Positions 1 to 10,300 of a stretch of 64,000 bases of DNA are shown here, piece after piece. How positions within the stretch are numbered: the stretch's first letter is position 1; each line of letters begins with the position of its first letter. A program made the position numbers and the translations under genes. This stretch comes from Lampris incognitus (lineage: Eukaryota; Chordata; Actinopteri; Lampriformes; Lampridae), in NCBI RefSeq assembly GCF_029633865.1, contig NC_079214.1:30229957-30293956 (forward strand), written 5' to 3'. Below the pieces are notes generated by a model. It did no database searches. It saw only the letters and a list, made by a program, of their open reading frames with translations, and had not been told where the DNA came from.

Positions 1-196
1 AGCAAGGAGAGATTTGCCGTAGTCCAGCCGGGAGATGACCAGAGCCTGGATGAGCACCTGTGCCGTCTCGTCGGCGAGGAATGGGCGAATCCTCCTGATG
101 TTATAGAGGAGAAATCTGCAGCAGCGAGCAACCGATGCAACATTTTCAGCAAACGACAGTTGGTCGTCCAGGATCACACCCAGATTCCTCACTTAT
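1..196 (-). mobile_element. LINE reverse transcriptase fragment (L2/Rex1-like), cut by window edge
   Basis: The minus strand is open in one frame. It reads LGVILDDQLSF near the right end and ALVISRLDYGKSLLA near the left end. This is the pattern of the region after the catalytic YADD box in L2/Rex1-group non-LTR reverse transcriptases (usual form: LGVxLDxxLSF ... SRLDYCNSLL). There is no start codon, and the element continues beyond position 1. The family is recognised from motifs only; the exact clade is inferred. Confidence 0.7.
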
Positions 197-1022
197 ATTT
201 TGATTAGTTATAAAAGGACTTCACACATCCACATTTAACCTAACGACTAATTATAATTCATATGAAACAGGAGGATTTGTAGATATCCAGAATTATTTTG
301 AAAGTCACAACTGAATTTGGTGATAACAATTATTAACATTTTGATATAACAATATTTGTTGATATGCAGATTTTTAGATGTTAAGAATTTGCTTTTTGAC
401 AAGTAATACATTAAAGCTGAACTGGAGTTTTCCATGTAAATAAACCCGGGTTTGTTTAAATTCAAGATTTCACTTGTGCAGACCTATGCTGACTAAAGTT
501 ATTGTACTCTGAAACATGTTCAGAAAATCTCAGTTTTAGATATTAAGAGGACTACAATGTTTACATCTACATTTCAGCACAGCGGCTTGGAGAGGAAGCT
601 CCTGTGGTGTTAGTGCTGTCCTTATGGTACAGGGACCCACTTTGGCCTATAGAGCTACTTGTGGCCAAAAACTCCACAGTTCATCGTTAACTGTTGATAC
701 ATTTTATTATAAATATGACTTGATAAAATTGCATTAATTATATCTTCCCTTGTGATAAATGTAAGAGGAGGTTGAAAAGGAGCCTATCGTTAAATATCAT
801 CCATTGTGCCTAGTCATAATTACTTTATATGTATTCAAAGTTACCCCACTGACCAGTCATGACTGATTTATAAATATGCTATATTCAACATGATAAAGGC
901 TTCTATTGGTGTTTTCTAGTGAGGAGAGGTGATGAAAACACGAATCCTTCAACCTGTCTGCCAACTCATCAGCAGCACAGAGATTGGAGAGGCTGAGCAA
1001 AATAGAAGGTGAGATGGAGAAA
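197..1022. other. AT-rich non-coding stretch
   Basis: No host exon, RNA gene or named repeat was recognised here. It lies downstream of krtcap3 exon 2 on the gene's strand, so it is probably krtcap3 intron 2. The following krtcap3 exon (remaining membrane segments) was looked for and not found. Confidence 0.5.
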
Positions 1023-1038
1023 GTGTGTGTGTGCAAGA

Positions 1039-1095
<57 letters not shown>

Positions 1096-1302
1096 TGAGT
1101 GAGTTTGTGTGTGAATGAGTGAGTGAGTGAGTTTGTGTGTGTGTGAATGAGTGTTTGTGTGTGTGTGAGTGAGTGATTGAGTGTGTGTGAGTAAGTGAGT
1201 GAGTGAGTGTGTGTGTGTGTGTGTGTGTGAGTGAGTGAGTGAGTTTGTGCGTGTGTGCGTGTGTGCGTGTGTGTGTGTGTGTGTGCGTGTGTGTGTGTGA
1301 GA
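1023..1302. repeat. Compound (GT)n/(GTGA)n microsatellite
   Basis: About 280 bp of GT dinucleotides interrupted by GTGA and GTTTGTGA units. It ends some 30 bp from the splice donor of krtcap3 exon 2, so on the gene strand the intron begins almost at once with a long CA tract. Confidence 0.95.
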
Positions 1303-1333
1303 TACATTCATTCTATTGACTCTACAAACTCAC

Positions 1334-1518
1334 CAGCAGTCCAGAGGTGACAGAGATTATGTTGGCTGCAGTGTACTCTGTGGTAATGTGTTTGCTTGGT
1401 TTGGAGATATGGCGAAGGACATTGCCATGGACAATAGCTCCCAAAATGAAATTAATATGGCCAATAAAGATGAGCGTCAGCCCCTTCCTCATCAACCGTC
1501 TTGGTCCTTTGTCCTTGT
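1334..1518 (-). CDS. krtcap3: krtcap3 coding exon 2
   Basis: Encodes from the split Asp through GPRRLMRKG and the first membrane helix to SVTSGLL. It holds 61 full codons after two bases of a split codon and ends in phase 0 at a GTGAGT donor. Confidence 0.88.
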
Positions 1519-3555
1519 CTGGAAGACAGCAATACAAACAGTTGTAGGCTATACCTTCGCTTAAAGCTTCAGTCCTTAAGATTTTTCAAACTAATGTCCT
1601 TTTTGATATTTTCTATCGATGGCATAGTCAAGACAATCCTTAACCAACACATAGTATATCCAAGTCATGAACACTTTTGCTGTCGCTCATTCTCGTGGTT
1701 ACTTTCTGGAAGGATTTGAACAAAACAAAATAAAAGGACATCAACACCAAGAAGAAAAAAAAGACATTTGAAGTGATCAAACACTAACTCAATCACCAGT
1801 ATCACCATCAATGACAGAACGTTTAACAAAAACATAATCTTTTTAACAAGTATGTAATAAGTATGCTGGGTAATTATCAAAACGTAATGTTATTCAATGT
1901 TAAGAAAACATTACCCCCCCCCCCAGTTGTACTTGGCTAATTACCCCACTCTTCCGAGCAATCCCGGTCACTGCTCCACCCCGTCTGCCGATCCGGGGAG
2001 GGCTGCAGACTACTACATGCCTCCTCCAATACATGTGGAGTCACCAGCCACTTCTTTTCACCTGACAGTGAGGAGTTTCGCCAGGGGGACGTAGCGCGTG
2101 GGAGGATCACGCTATTCCCCTTCCTCCCTGAACAGGAGTCCCGACCGACCAGAAGAGGTGCTAGAGCATCAAGTGTGTATTTGTGTTGAGGATGAAGGAT
2201 GGAGATGGTCACAATTGTTGTCAGTTAATCTGTACTCACAACAATGTGGAAAAGTACTGCAAATAAATCATTATTCTAATAAACCTATTTCCCAGTATAT
2301 TCCATGCACATACAGGCATTGTATTTACATGTAATCTGTAAAATAACAGTATAGGAAAAGTATTTGATGAACAATACAAATGACATCATTAATCATATTC
2401 TGTTTATTCCTCTTGCACACCCTACCTTCCATGGTTGTCTATAAATATGTTAACATTTGGGTTATATTTTATTTTTCTATGACCTATCATAAGGAGTTGC
2501 TCTTAAATGCTGATTTAAAAAAATGTAATACGTAGCCTAGCACATATGTAGTACTGTAGCGAATTCGGGGGACAACGCAATCACAGGAACTGCCGCGGCC
2601 GGAAAGCAAACCCGTATCGCCCGCACCGCAGGAGACATCGCTAACCACTAGACTAAAGGGTCAAACCCGCGAGCCAGCGGCCAGCGTGTCTACTAATCCA
2701 TGCACGTTACACTACCCCCCTCCTTCGGGAAGCGCGTCCCCGCGCTCAAGCATATCAACTCCTTCACGCCTCAGGGCGCATACGCTTCCGATGGCTTTAC
2801 GGTGGCTCCATCCCACTTCTGACACCAATGTAGCGAATTCGGGGGACAACGCAACCACAGGAACTGCCGCGGCCGGGAAGCGAACCCGTATCGCCCGCAC
2901 CGCAGGAGACATCGCTAACCGCTCGACTAAGGGTTAGACCCGCCAGCCAGCGGCCAGCGTGTCTTCTTATCCATGCACGTTACAGTATGTTTGCGTCCAA
3001 GTAATGTTTACTGATGGGGACATGTGACAGCTTCTTCTTTTTTTTAACATATAGTTTATTATAGATAACTTGAACCTCATTCTCTGAACAGGGAGGTAGA
3101 CTAAAACAAGTGTAATTAACTCTTCAGATTATGTGCGCGCGCTATATGTGTGTGAATGTGTGTATGTGTGTTTGTGTGTGTGGGGGGGGCTGTTTGATAT
3201 GGGCCAACGTGAACAAGCTCTTTACACCCAACATAGACCACATCCGTTTCCACCGAGGTCGAGGCCGGTAACGCATTTTACCGAAAACAAATCCCACCGG
3301 CCTCGGTCGTGTGGCTGATACAATAATCTATACAATATTATGTCATAAAGAAAACAATCTTCCATAATATTGTTTTTGTGAATTTATAATTTCGATCAAG
3401 AAATTTCCGCGCACCTGTTGACCTTTCTCTAGCGACCCAACCATTCGCCTTAATAGGAAACTAGCGTCGGACACATTAGTTTCCTAAAGCGAGCGATATG
3501 ACTCCCCTCTATCGACCTCACACGAACGCGTGGTTTACTCACCGAAGGTACACAT
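1334..3555 (-). CDS. krtcap3: krtcap3, keratinocyte-associated protein 3-like (5' part, two coding exons)
   Basis: Membrane protein of the KRTCAP3/TMEM54 group; its function is poorly known. Coding exons on the minus strand: 3543-3555 (13 nt, MCTF plus one base, donor GTGAGT) and 1334-1518 (185 nt, acceptor TTGTATTGCTGTCTTCCAG, donor GTGAGT). The one-base phase matches and the join gives an Asp, so the protein starts MCTFDKDKGPRRLMRKG. Human KRTCAP3, as remembered, has CAFDAARGPRRLMRVG at the same place, followed by a matching first membrane segment (here LTLIFIGHINFILGAIVHG) and EYTxANxISVxSGLL. Later exons lie outside the window or were not found. KRTCAP3 also directly follows NRBP1 on the same strand in human, which supports the call. 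The tiny first exon rests on phase, donor and similarity. Confidence 0.85.
1519..1910. other. krtcap3 intron 1, unannotated part
   Basis: AT-rich intronic sequence between exon 2 and the SINE fragment. No gene or named repeat was seen. Confidence 0.6.
1922..2166 (-). mobile_element. tRNA-derived SINE, 5'-truncated copy
   Basis: Matches the body and 3' part of the SINE that is complete at 46650-47401 and 49471-49857. Shared blocks include CCGGGGAGGGCTGCAG, the ACATGTGGAGTCACCAGC region and GCCAGGGGGACGTAGC. It is in minus orientation. The tRNA-like head is missing, and a C-run sits at the 3' end. Confidence 0.7.
2555..2984 (-). mobile_element. TRIM-like LTR retrotransposon in miniature (LTRs 2555-2711 and 2829-2984)
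   Basis: Two direct repeats of about 156 bp flank only 117 bp. Read on the minus strand each repeat starts TGTAACG and ends GCTACA. Immediately after the 5' LTR comes T then TGGTGTCAGAAGTGGGAT, the complement of the 3' end of a vertebrate tRNA-Leu with CCA, i.e. a primer-binding site. Just before the 3' LTR is GAAGGAGGGGGGTAG, a polypurine tract. There is no coding capacity. Each LTR carries a tRNA-like module: A-box-like TAGTCGAGCGG, then GGTTCGCTTCC (B-box-like, one mismatch) about 43 nt later, and a D-stem can pair. Flanks are GTAC and GTAT, a possible 4-bp target duplication with one mismatch. The element lies in krtcap3 intron 1 in the gene's sense. Structure is seen directly; the TRIM label and Pol III promoter idea are inferred. 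Confidence 0.8.
2985..3380. other. krtcap3 intron 1, promoter-proximal part
   Basis: Contains a short GT-rich tract (3145-3180) and an inverted repeat around GAGGCCGGT (about 3262) and ACCGGCCTC (about 3296). No gene was seen. Confidence 0.5.
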
Positions 3556-3800
3556 TTCTCTGGCAGGTCAGCTAGTTTCCTCACGATAATCTCATGAAAA
3601 TACAGGCGATAATAATAAAAACGGACTTTTTCGAGCGACGAGTGAAATGTGAAGAACAGCTCTGCCAGGTCTCGCGTACTCTTCCTTTCCTGTATCCACC
3701 GTGACGTCACGCCCCTCACCTGTAACCTGTAGGTGTGTTGGTCTCTGAGAGAGGCGGTCAGACTCCTCATTTGACTTTCATGAGGACTTCTATCCCGGAG
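3390..3800 (-). promoter_or_regulatory. Probable krtcap3 promoter and 5' UTR (CpG-richer segment)
   Basis: CpG dinucleotides are clearly more frequent here than in the flanking AT-rich DNA. The segment spans the inferred krtcap3 start codon (3555) and its upstream side. It includes a perfect palindromic CRE and a CACGCCC block. No transcription start can be fixed from sequence. Confidence 0.5.
3702..3709. promoter_or_regulatory. Consensus cAMP-response element TGACGTCA
   Basis: Exact 8-bp palindrome TGACGTCA about 150 bp upstream of the inferred krtcap3 start codon, in a CpG-rich context that favours CREB/ATF binding. Occupancy is unknown. Confidence 0.55.
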
Positions 3801-3804
3801 TATA

Positions 3805-3807
<3 letters not shown>

Positions 3808-3884
<77 letters not shown>
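3808..3884. repeat. (CA)n microsatellite followed by (TA)n(GA)n
   Basis: About 38 uninterrupted CA units, then TATATATA and GAGAGAGA. Reading frames through it (poly Cys-Val or Thr-His) are artefacts. Confidence 0.97.
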
Positions 3885-3897
<13 letters not shown>

Positions 3898-3904
3898 GAG
3901 AGAG

Positions 3905-5384
3905 ATATTTATTTGTAGTCAGCAAAATGAACTTAAAAATTACTTCCCCCGTTATGCCTTCAAACTTCGAAACTGCAGCGGGTGACTGTACATGCTGTAC
4001 ATGGAAATTTATTAGCATAGCTAGAGCAAATCCTTCTTTAAAGCCCAAAGCATGAACATCTGTCTGTACAATTTAATCTTTGTAAACGACTACCTTTTGT
4101 CAGTAAAGAGGCGTATGTGAGCTGTTTGACATTTATTTAAAATACTACCCAAGTCATACATTGCAGAGTCTGTCAGGAAATCTGTATCAGCACATATGTG
4201 CGCGCAAACACACACACACACACACACGCACACGCACACACATTTATATAACCTGAACCACATGAATAACCAAACTTGAACAAAGCTAACATCATTGACT
4301 AAAGAGCTTAAGTTGCCCACCCAAATTCATTAATCAATATCCACCATTTCAACACCATCAATCAGGGTAGAAAAGACACAGACTGAAAATAAAAACACAG
4401 TGTGAACATTACAGTAGCAAAGAGAGCAGAGAGATAGAGAGGAAAATCAGTATAAGGCTTCTCTGATGATCACATTGGTTGGTTTTAACACTATTAATAC
4501 AGGAGATAGTCATACATTCTCCTGATTACCCCTTAGAGCAATATCTCTTTGGATTATACAATCTTAGCTGTTCACAAATAAAAATACTGATAGAGAAGGA
4601 AATGGATTAAAATTTACATATAAGTCAATGCAACTGGATGAAATTACAGCATAACATGAACACAGACTAGAGCACAAAAGTACAGTAGCTGCATACATTT
4701 TACATTCTTGAAGAATATATATGAGGAGCACTGTTAATGTCTGATCTCTCAAGTGTCTGGCATTATATATCAAGCACACCTCATGCAGTGAAAACACGTA
4801 AAAGCAGATTCCAACTGATTTTTGACTGTTGAGTCACCTAGGAAAGTGTGGCAAGTGCAGTTTTCAGCTGTAGCCATGTCGCTGACAAAATACATAAAGC
4901 AGTTTTTAAGCAATTTAGTGACCAGCATCAGAAAATAAGTCTGAAAGTTCATACAGACGTGAATTTAACAAGTGGGTACGCCAACCTAGACTATTGTGCA
5001 TGCCAATGCAAGGTATAGTCGATGAGATTACCACCGTTTTAAATAAAGGCACAAACATAACTTCCTTGATATAAACATGGATGGTCAAACAAACTATATT
5101 AAATTACCCTCAACTCTAGCCCCAAAACCAGTAAACGGACCTAATGCAGAACCTGGCTTTCCTGTAATCTGACATCATCCATTTCCCCCACCCAAGCAAA
5201 TTTACAGTTGAGTTTACTGGATGTTTGGAGGGACTAACTGAAGGAAACAATGATAGGAGGTGCCTATTTGAGCATTTTCTCGATGACATCTGAGCGACTT
5301 TTCTGCATAATCACTCACTCTTAATGCATAAACCTTAAGTTACAACAAACAAAGAGTTTCTGGAAGAAGCAAACATGACTAGCA
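3905..5384. other. Intergenic DNA between krtcap3 and nrbp1
   Basis: AT-rich, with a short CA microsatellite at about 4206-4242. No convincing exon, RNA gene or recognised repeat was seen. Confidence 0.6.
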
Positions 5385-5850
5385 TCACCACCACAACAAC
5401 GCAACACCAACTCTGATGGACAGGCCATGTCATCTGCATGTCCAACACACATCTCCCCAAACAGATCCTGTACTCCCAGCTGAAGGAAGGAGTGAGCTCC
5501 CGTTAGGCAAAAGAAACATTTCAAGGACAATACCAAGACCAGTCTGAAGAAATTTAACATCACATCGAGCAACTGGGAATGCATTGCACTGGATAGGCGC
5601 TCCTGGAAGAAATCCATGCAGGAAGGCGCTGCATGTCATTAAATGGAACTCCACTGTGCCACAGAGAAAAGGTGACAGCACCGCAAGGAGAGAGAAAAAG
5701 GCTCAACCACCACCACCACTTTCTCCTGTCCACACTGCACCAAAGTATGTGGATCACGGACCGGCCTCTACAGCCATCTGAAGACCCACAAGTAGACAAC
5801 CCAATGGTGAGGACAGTCATACTCGCTTTGAGTGACCGCCGATGATGAAG
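5385..5850 (+). pseudogene. Dead non-LTR retrotransposon C-terminus with C2H2 finger
   Basis: The plus strand reads WTGHVICMSNTHLPKQILY, typical of the C-terminal tail of fish endonuclease-RT elements (RWxGHVxRMxxxRLPKxxLY). It ends in a C2H2-type finger, CPHCTKVCGSRTGLYSHLKTH, at about 5720-5790. In-frame stops (near 5505 and 5550) and frame changes show it is inactive. It lies downstream of nrbp1. Confidence 0.65.
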
Positions 5851-6737
5851 ATTGGTAAATAATCATGCAAAGATATAGCCCATACAGCATGCATTTCTGA
5901 GAAGGTGTTGTTGTCTGGAGGCTATGTGCTGATGGTAGAATAATGATATCAAATCAATATGCTGCTCTTTCTGAAGAAATGGTCCATTGTTAACCAGACA
6001 ATTCAGCAAAACAAACACTATGGTATTGTATTGGCTCAGACTCTTGATAATGTGATCTCTATGGGAGACCACAGTAAACGATTGGTTACAAAAACAAAAC
6101 AAAACAAAAAACATATTTATAACATAAATAAAACATCTGACCGTCCCATTCAAATCTCGACAAGGAAAAGGCTGACTCCTCTCCACAGTATATGGCAGCT
6201 GTGTTCAGTACACATTTTAACATGGTGACCAAAATGATAAAAGAATTATCGAGACAGAGTAACATGTGTACATCCAATAAGCAGCAAATGGTGAAAAAAA
6301 ACAAAACAAAAAAAAACATGTAAAATGATGAGCAAAATTAGACAGAGATCTTTAAGGCATGTGCGTACGTGTATATCCACAAGAAGGCAAACGGCACAGC
6401 AACTTAAAAAGAAAAATACAAAGATAACATTTATCAACTAAAAAAACAAAAACAAAAAACCCAACAAATAAACCAAAAAACATAAAATAAAGATAACACT
6501 GACTTGTATCTCACAGTAACCATTGTCTTCTTTTCCGGAAAAGAAATTAGCTAGTCCCCGGTCCCTATACAACAATACTAGACTGCTATGGTGTACGTAC
6601 ATTAGAGCCCAAATCAAGGATTCTCTTTTGAGCATTTGAAAATTGTGGATATTTACTGTTAATTTTTTATACAGTGGAATATGAGAATAGAACTTACTTT
6701 CCAGTATTACAAATGAATCTATGCACTATATTATGAA
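5851..6737. other. Intergenic/3'-flanking DNA of nrbp1
   Basis: A-rich segments (6090-6130, 6290-6330, 6440-6490) suggest remnants of retroposon tails. No element or gene was identified. Confidence 0.5.
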
Positions 6738-6743
6738 TTTATT
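6738..6743 (-). promoter_or_regulatory. Candidate nrbp1 polyadenylation signal AATAAA
   Basis: TTTATT on the plus strand is AATAAA on the nrbp1 strand, about 490 bp after the stop codon. It appears to be a usable hexamer in the 3' flank, but a CA/TA microsatellite lies between. It is only a candidate. Confidence 0.35.
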
Positions 6744-6876
6744 TCAGAACATGACAGCAGTCAAAGTTAAGTTAAGGCTAGGAAGTTGCTGTTATGCTGT
6801 TGTTCTGAGAGGTTTGCCTTTCAAGACAGCTAATCTGTTGATCCGCCTATGACTTGAAACTAAAAGTGTGCCATCT

Positions 6877-6979
<103 letters not shown>

Positions 6980-7228
6980 TCTTATGGCTTCGGAATGACC
7001 TCTAGTACATTTCCTCATAAGCAGTGCAGCGCGCTTTTGAACTGCAATCTCTTACTCCAGTTTCTAAGCAAGACCCACTCTCCTGGCAGCTTTATCACGT
7101 AAATCGTAAGGCTTTGCAGAAAAGCAAGAAAGATGCTGATTACAGCGACTGAGTTTGGTAACTCTGAGGAGAATGTAACAGGGTTGAGAGTATCATATTA
7201 GAGACAGTTATGGGTCTTGATTAAGTCT

Positions 7229-7324
7229 TTATGAGGACACAGTAACAGGGTTGAGGGAGCCGTTCCTACTGAAGAACTTAGTGAGGGCTTCTTCAAGCAC
7301 GGAGGCTAGTCTATTCTGGTCCAC
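7229..7324 (-). CDS. nrbp1: nrbp1 coding exon 17 (last)
   Basis: Residues 511-541 and the TAA stop. Begins [14 protein letters not shown] and ends NPVTVSS. Human has LTSLL here; the fish has LASVL. Confidence 0.93.
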   Translation of the reverse strand: MDQNRLASVLEEALTKFFSRNGSLNPVTVSS

Positions 7325-10300
7325 CTATGGAGACAATAAAACACATTTGCCACAACAATTAGGGAAATTACAAATGAGTAAGATGGTTTCAAGACCTGCC
7401 ATTTACTTATGGTGATTTTTAGATGACATAGTTCAAACAGATACAGACATAGGCCAGAAAAGAAAAGATGTGTTTCACAACTGCATGAGAAGAAAGAGGC
7501 AATGTGGGAGTTTCAAATGAAAATCTATCCCACACTGTTTGAGTGACCATATCACATCAGTGTGGGTGGGTGTGGGGGTGAGTGTGTATGTGTGTAACTG
7601 TTGATGAATGAAAGTGTGTGTGTGGGCAGATGGCTGTATGCATAATTGTGCATTAAGCTCTTGGGGGGAGGGGTCACGTAATTTTTCAACATCAACTTCA
7701 GTTTTAAACACGAGCATAAAAATAGCATACTCAACACAAATGTTTCAGCTAAGCACATGCTCACATACATGCACACTGCACAGTAAACAGTGTTGGCAAT
7801 ATGTTTGAATAGTTATCAGTGTGAGGGTCTCTTATGCACGCACAGACACATATGCGCACACGTGCACACACACACTTACCTCACTGATGAAGCCCAGTTG
7901 GACCAACTCTCCAGCCAGCTCTTGAACATTTTCATCTGAAACACATACAAGCACATTTACACCTAAAATCTAAAACCGGAAAAAGGGGTAGGCATAGAGA
8001 TACTGCCAACTGTTTTTCAAAATTGTTTCAATGACATAATTTGGTTTAACATAGTCTAAATTCTGTTTCAGAAGTCTTAAGCCTGTTTAAAGACACATCT
8101 ACACGCATCAAATCTGGTGGGCTCAATAGTGCTCCTGGCAGTGTTATTTTCTTTTAAAAAAAAAAAACAACAACAACAAAAAAAAAAACCCCAAAAAAAA
8201 ACAACAACAAAATATGAGCCTATAATGACCTGTCTTGGGCAAGGGAAGAGGGTCAACCTTAAAGCCAGGGCAGAGACAGTCATTTGAATTGCTGATTTGT
8301 GAAGGGTGCTGATCTAAGTCACCTGAAATGCAAAAATAAGTCTTTGCTTTAAACGGGAACCTGTCTCAGATGAGCAACCCTACTTTTAAATGTTTTAAGA
8401 TGTGTTCTTGGAAAGGCAAGACCAACCAATGTGTTAAAATGAGAATAATGACTTGGAGAGAGGGCTGAGCCTACTGGTCAAATGAGTGAGAATGAAGTGG
8501 CCTAGATATCTAGTGACTCAAAGTAGCACACTTTGGACTTTGGCATCGAGATATTTTGATAAGGAGGGTATCAAAGATTATTTCCTGATGGCAGCAGACG
8601 AGACAGGACAGGGTGCGTCTGTAAGATTGATTGAGTGAGAGTGAGGTTATGAGTGCCCATACCTAAATTCTGCATACAAGCAGAATTTAGGTATGTCAGA
8701 GACAAGAAAAGAGAGCAAGAGAGTGGAAACTGTGTAGACAGTAAGTAGAGTGTGTGAATGTGCATGTGTGTGTATATGTAATGAAGGCCAGTGAAAGGAT
8801 GGTCCCCCCACTGTCATAGGAAGTGTCAGCTGTCAGTTGCAGCCATCTACATGCCTGGCATTCTCTACACGTCTGCAACACTACACATGCCTTTCATACC
8901 ATTGTGTATGTGTGTATTAGCTCATGCTACCCACATTCTTGTGACCACTAGGACAGTTATGTATATCCTATATCCCTTTCTCAGCAGTGAGACCTTTATC
9001 TAAAAAAAAAAAAAAAAAAAAAAGTCAGTTTTTCATAAATACAAAAAAAAGTTTTGCTGTATTTGTAGTATGAAATTTCTTTTGAATACATTTTATGGCC
9101 ACAGGTAATGCAACTCTTTTTATATGAAAAGCTGAGCACAAATTGAAAAAAGAAACATCATTAATTGTGCTGTAAGGTTTCCAAAACACAAGAGCAATGC
9201 AGGCTGTCTCCATGAGCAAGCCTAAAATAGCTTGGCGTGTATTGTGAGTCCATCTGAGCTACTCACTGGAATCCCACTCTCACTTTCACCCACAGTCGAG
9301 TGAACACACACGGAGACATGTGGGGATAAAATCTATGTGGTGAAATCTGAGAGGGAACAGTGGACTTGATTGCAAACAAAAAGATTAAATGAATTTGTCC
9401 AATAAAAATAATATTTACAAGAGAGAATTAAAAGAAAATAGTTTGAATATTTCGCTAAGTAGTGCAGTAAGGAATTCCATGAGATGCACATAACAGCAGC
9501 ATTAGAGCGCATGATCTGCCATCTGTGATGCCTCTGGTAAGTAGGGATTCATGGTTGCAACCAAATGCATGTCAGCAGTGATGGAGATTGCCTATTGTGA
9601 GGTTCAAACCTATGACCTCTTTGTAGTCATGTTTCTATCCAACTGCGACGCCAACTACATGCAAACTTTTGAAAAGTTCAAAAATTTCAGGCGAATCAGG
9701 TCAGTTTCCATTAGCTGGTTTTATGCAATCTTCCTGTGCACGGGGGATAAGTCATAAAAACTGTCAAGACAAACATGGAGTTGACATCTAAGAAATTATA
9801 TAAACCCATTTCCATCACCCTTTATTGCAAAATCACTTTATCAACTAGTACAGTTTTCAATCTCAGGTGAGCATGAAAAAAAATCTTTCTTGAATTATTT
9901 AGTTGTTGTTTTTTTAATTCACATTTTGGTGTTTCACATACAAACTGCCTGACGGAAATGAAGCTGCTGCAATTGCACTTCCCTCTGTCTCTGTGTGTGG
10001 TTTTCTGTGTATACTGAATGTGAACCATAACACAAATCACTTTCAATTGAACAGCTCTTTAATAAAATGCATGGGATTGGATGCAAAAAGGGAAACTAGT
10101 ATCCATAAAAGTCCTGAACAGTTACATGCCCAAGTATATGCGTTTCAGTGTATGGGAGCTTTGGTCTTACTGGGTAACAGGTCACAGCTTAGATGTCTAT
10201 TCAATTTGTCCTCCAGCTTCAGCAGTAATGTCAGCTGAGAAGAGAAAGAACAAACAACACATTATACTAATTTCAGACTGACGTGAGACAATTTTGCTTT

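Noticed and set aside
949-1311. Open frames of 112-120 codons rich in Thr-His
   Set aside because: They are translations of the GT/CA microsatellite, with no protein-like composition; the same holds at 3450-4048, 6792-7102, 19176-19518 and 52217-52609.
2860-2940. tRNA gene in the LTR
   Set aside because: A and B boxes and a D-stem are present but the acceptor stem does not pair, so it is tRNA-like sequence, not a tRNA gene. The same applies at 56440-56520.
5584-5845. Small frames with poly-His
   Set aside because: They are out-of-frame readings of a dead LINE tail whose true frame carries the C2H2 finger.
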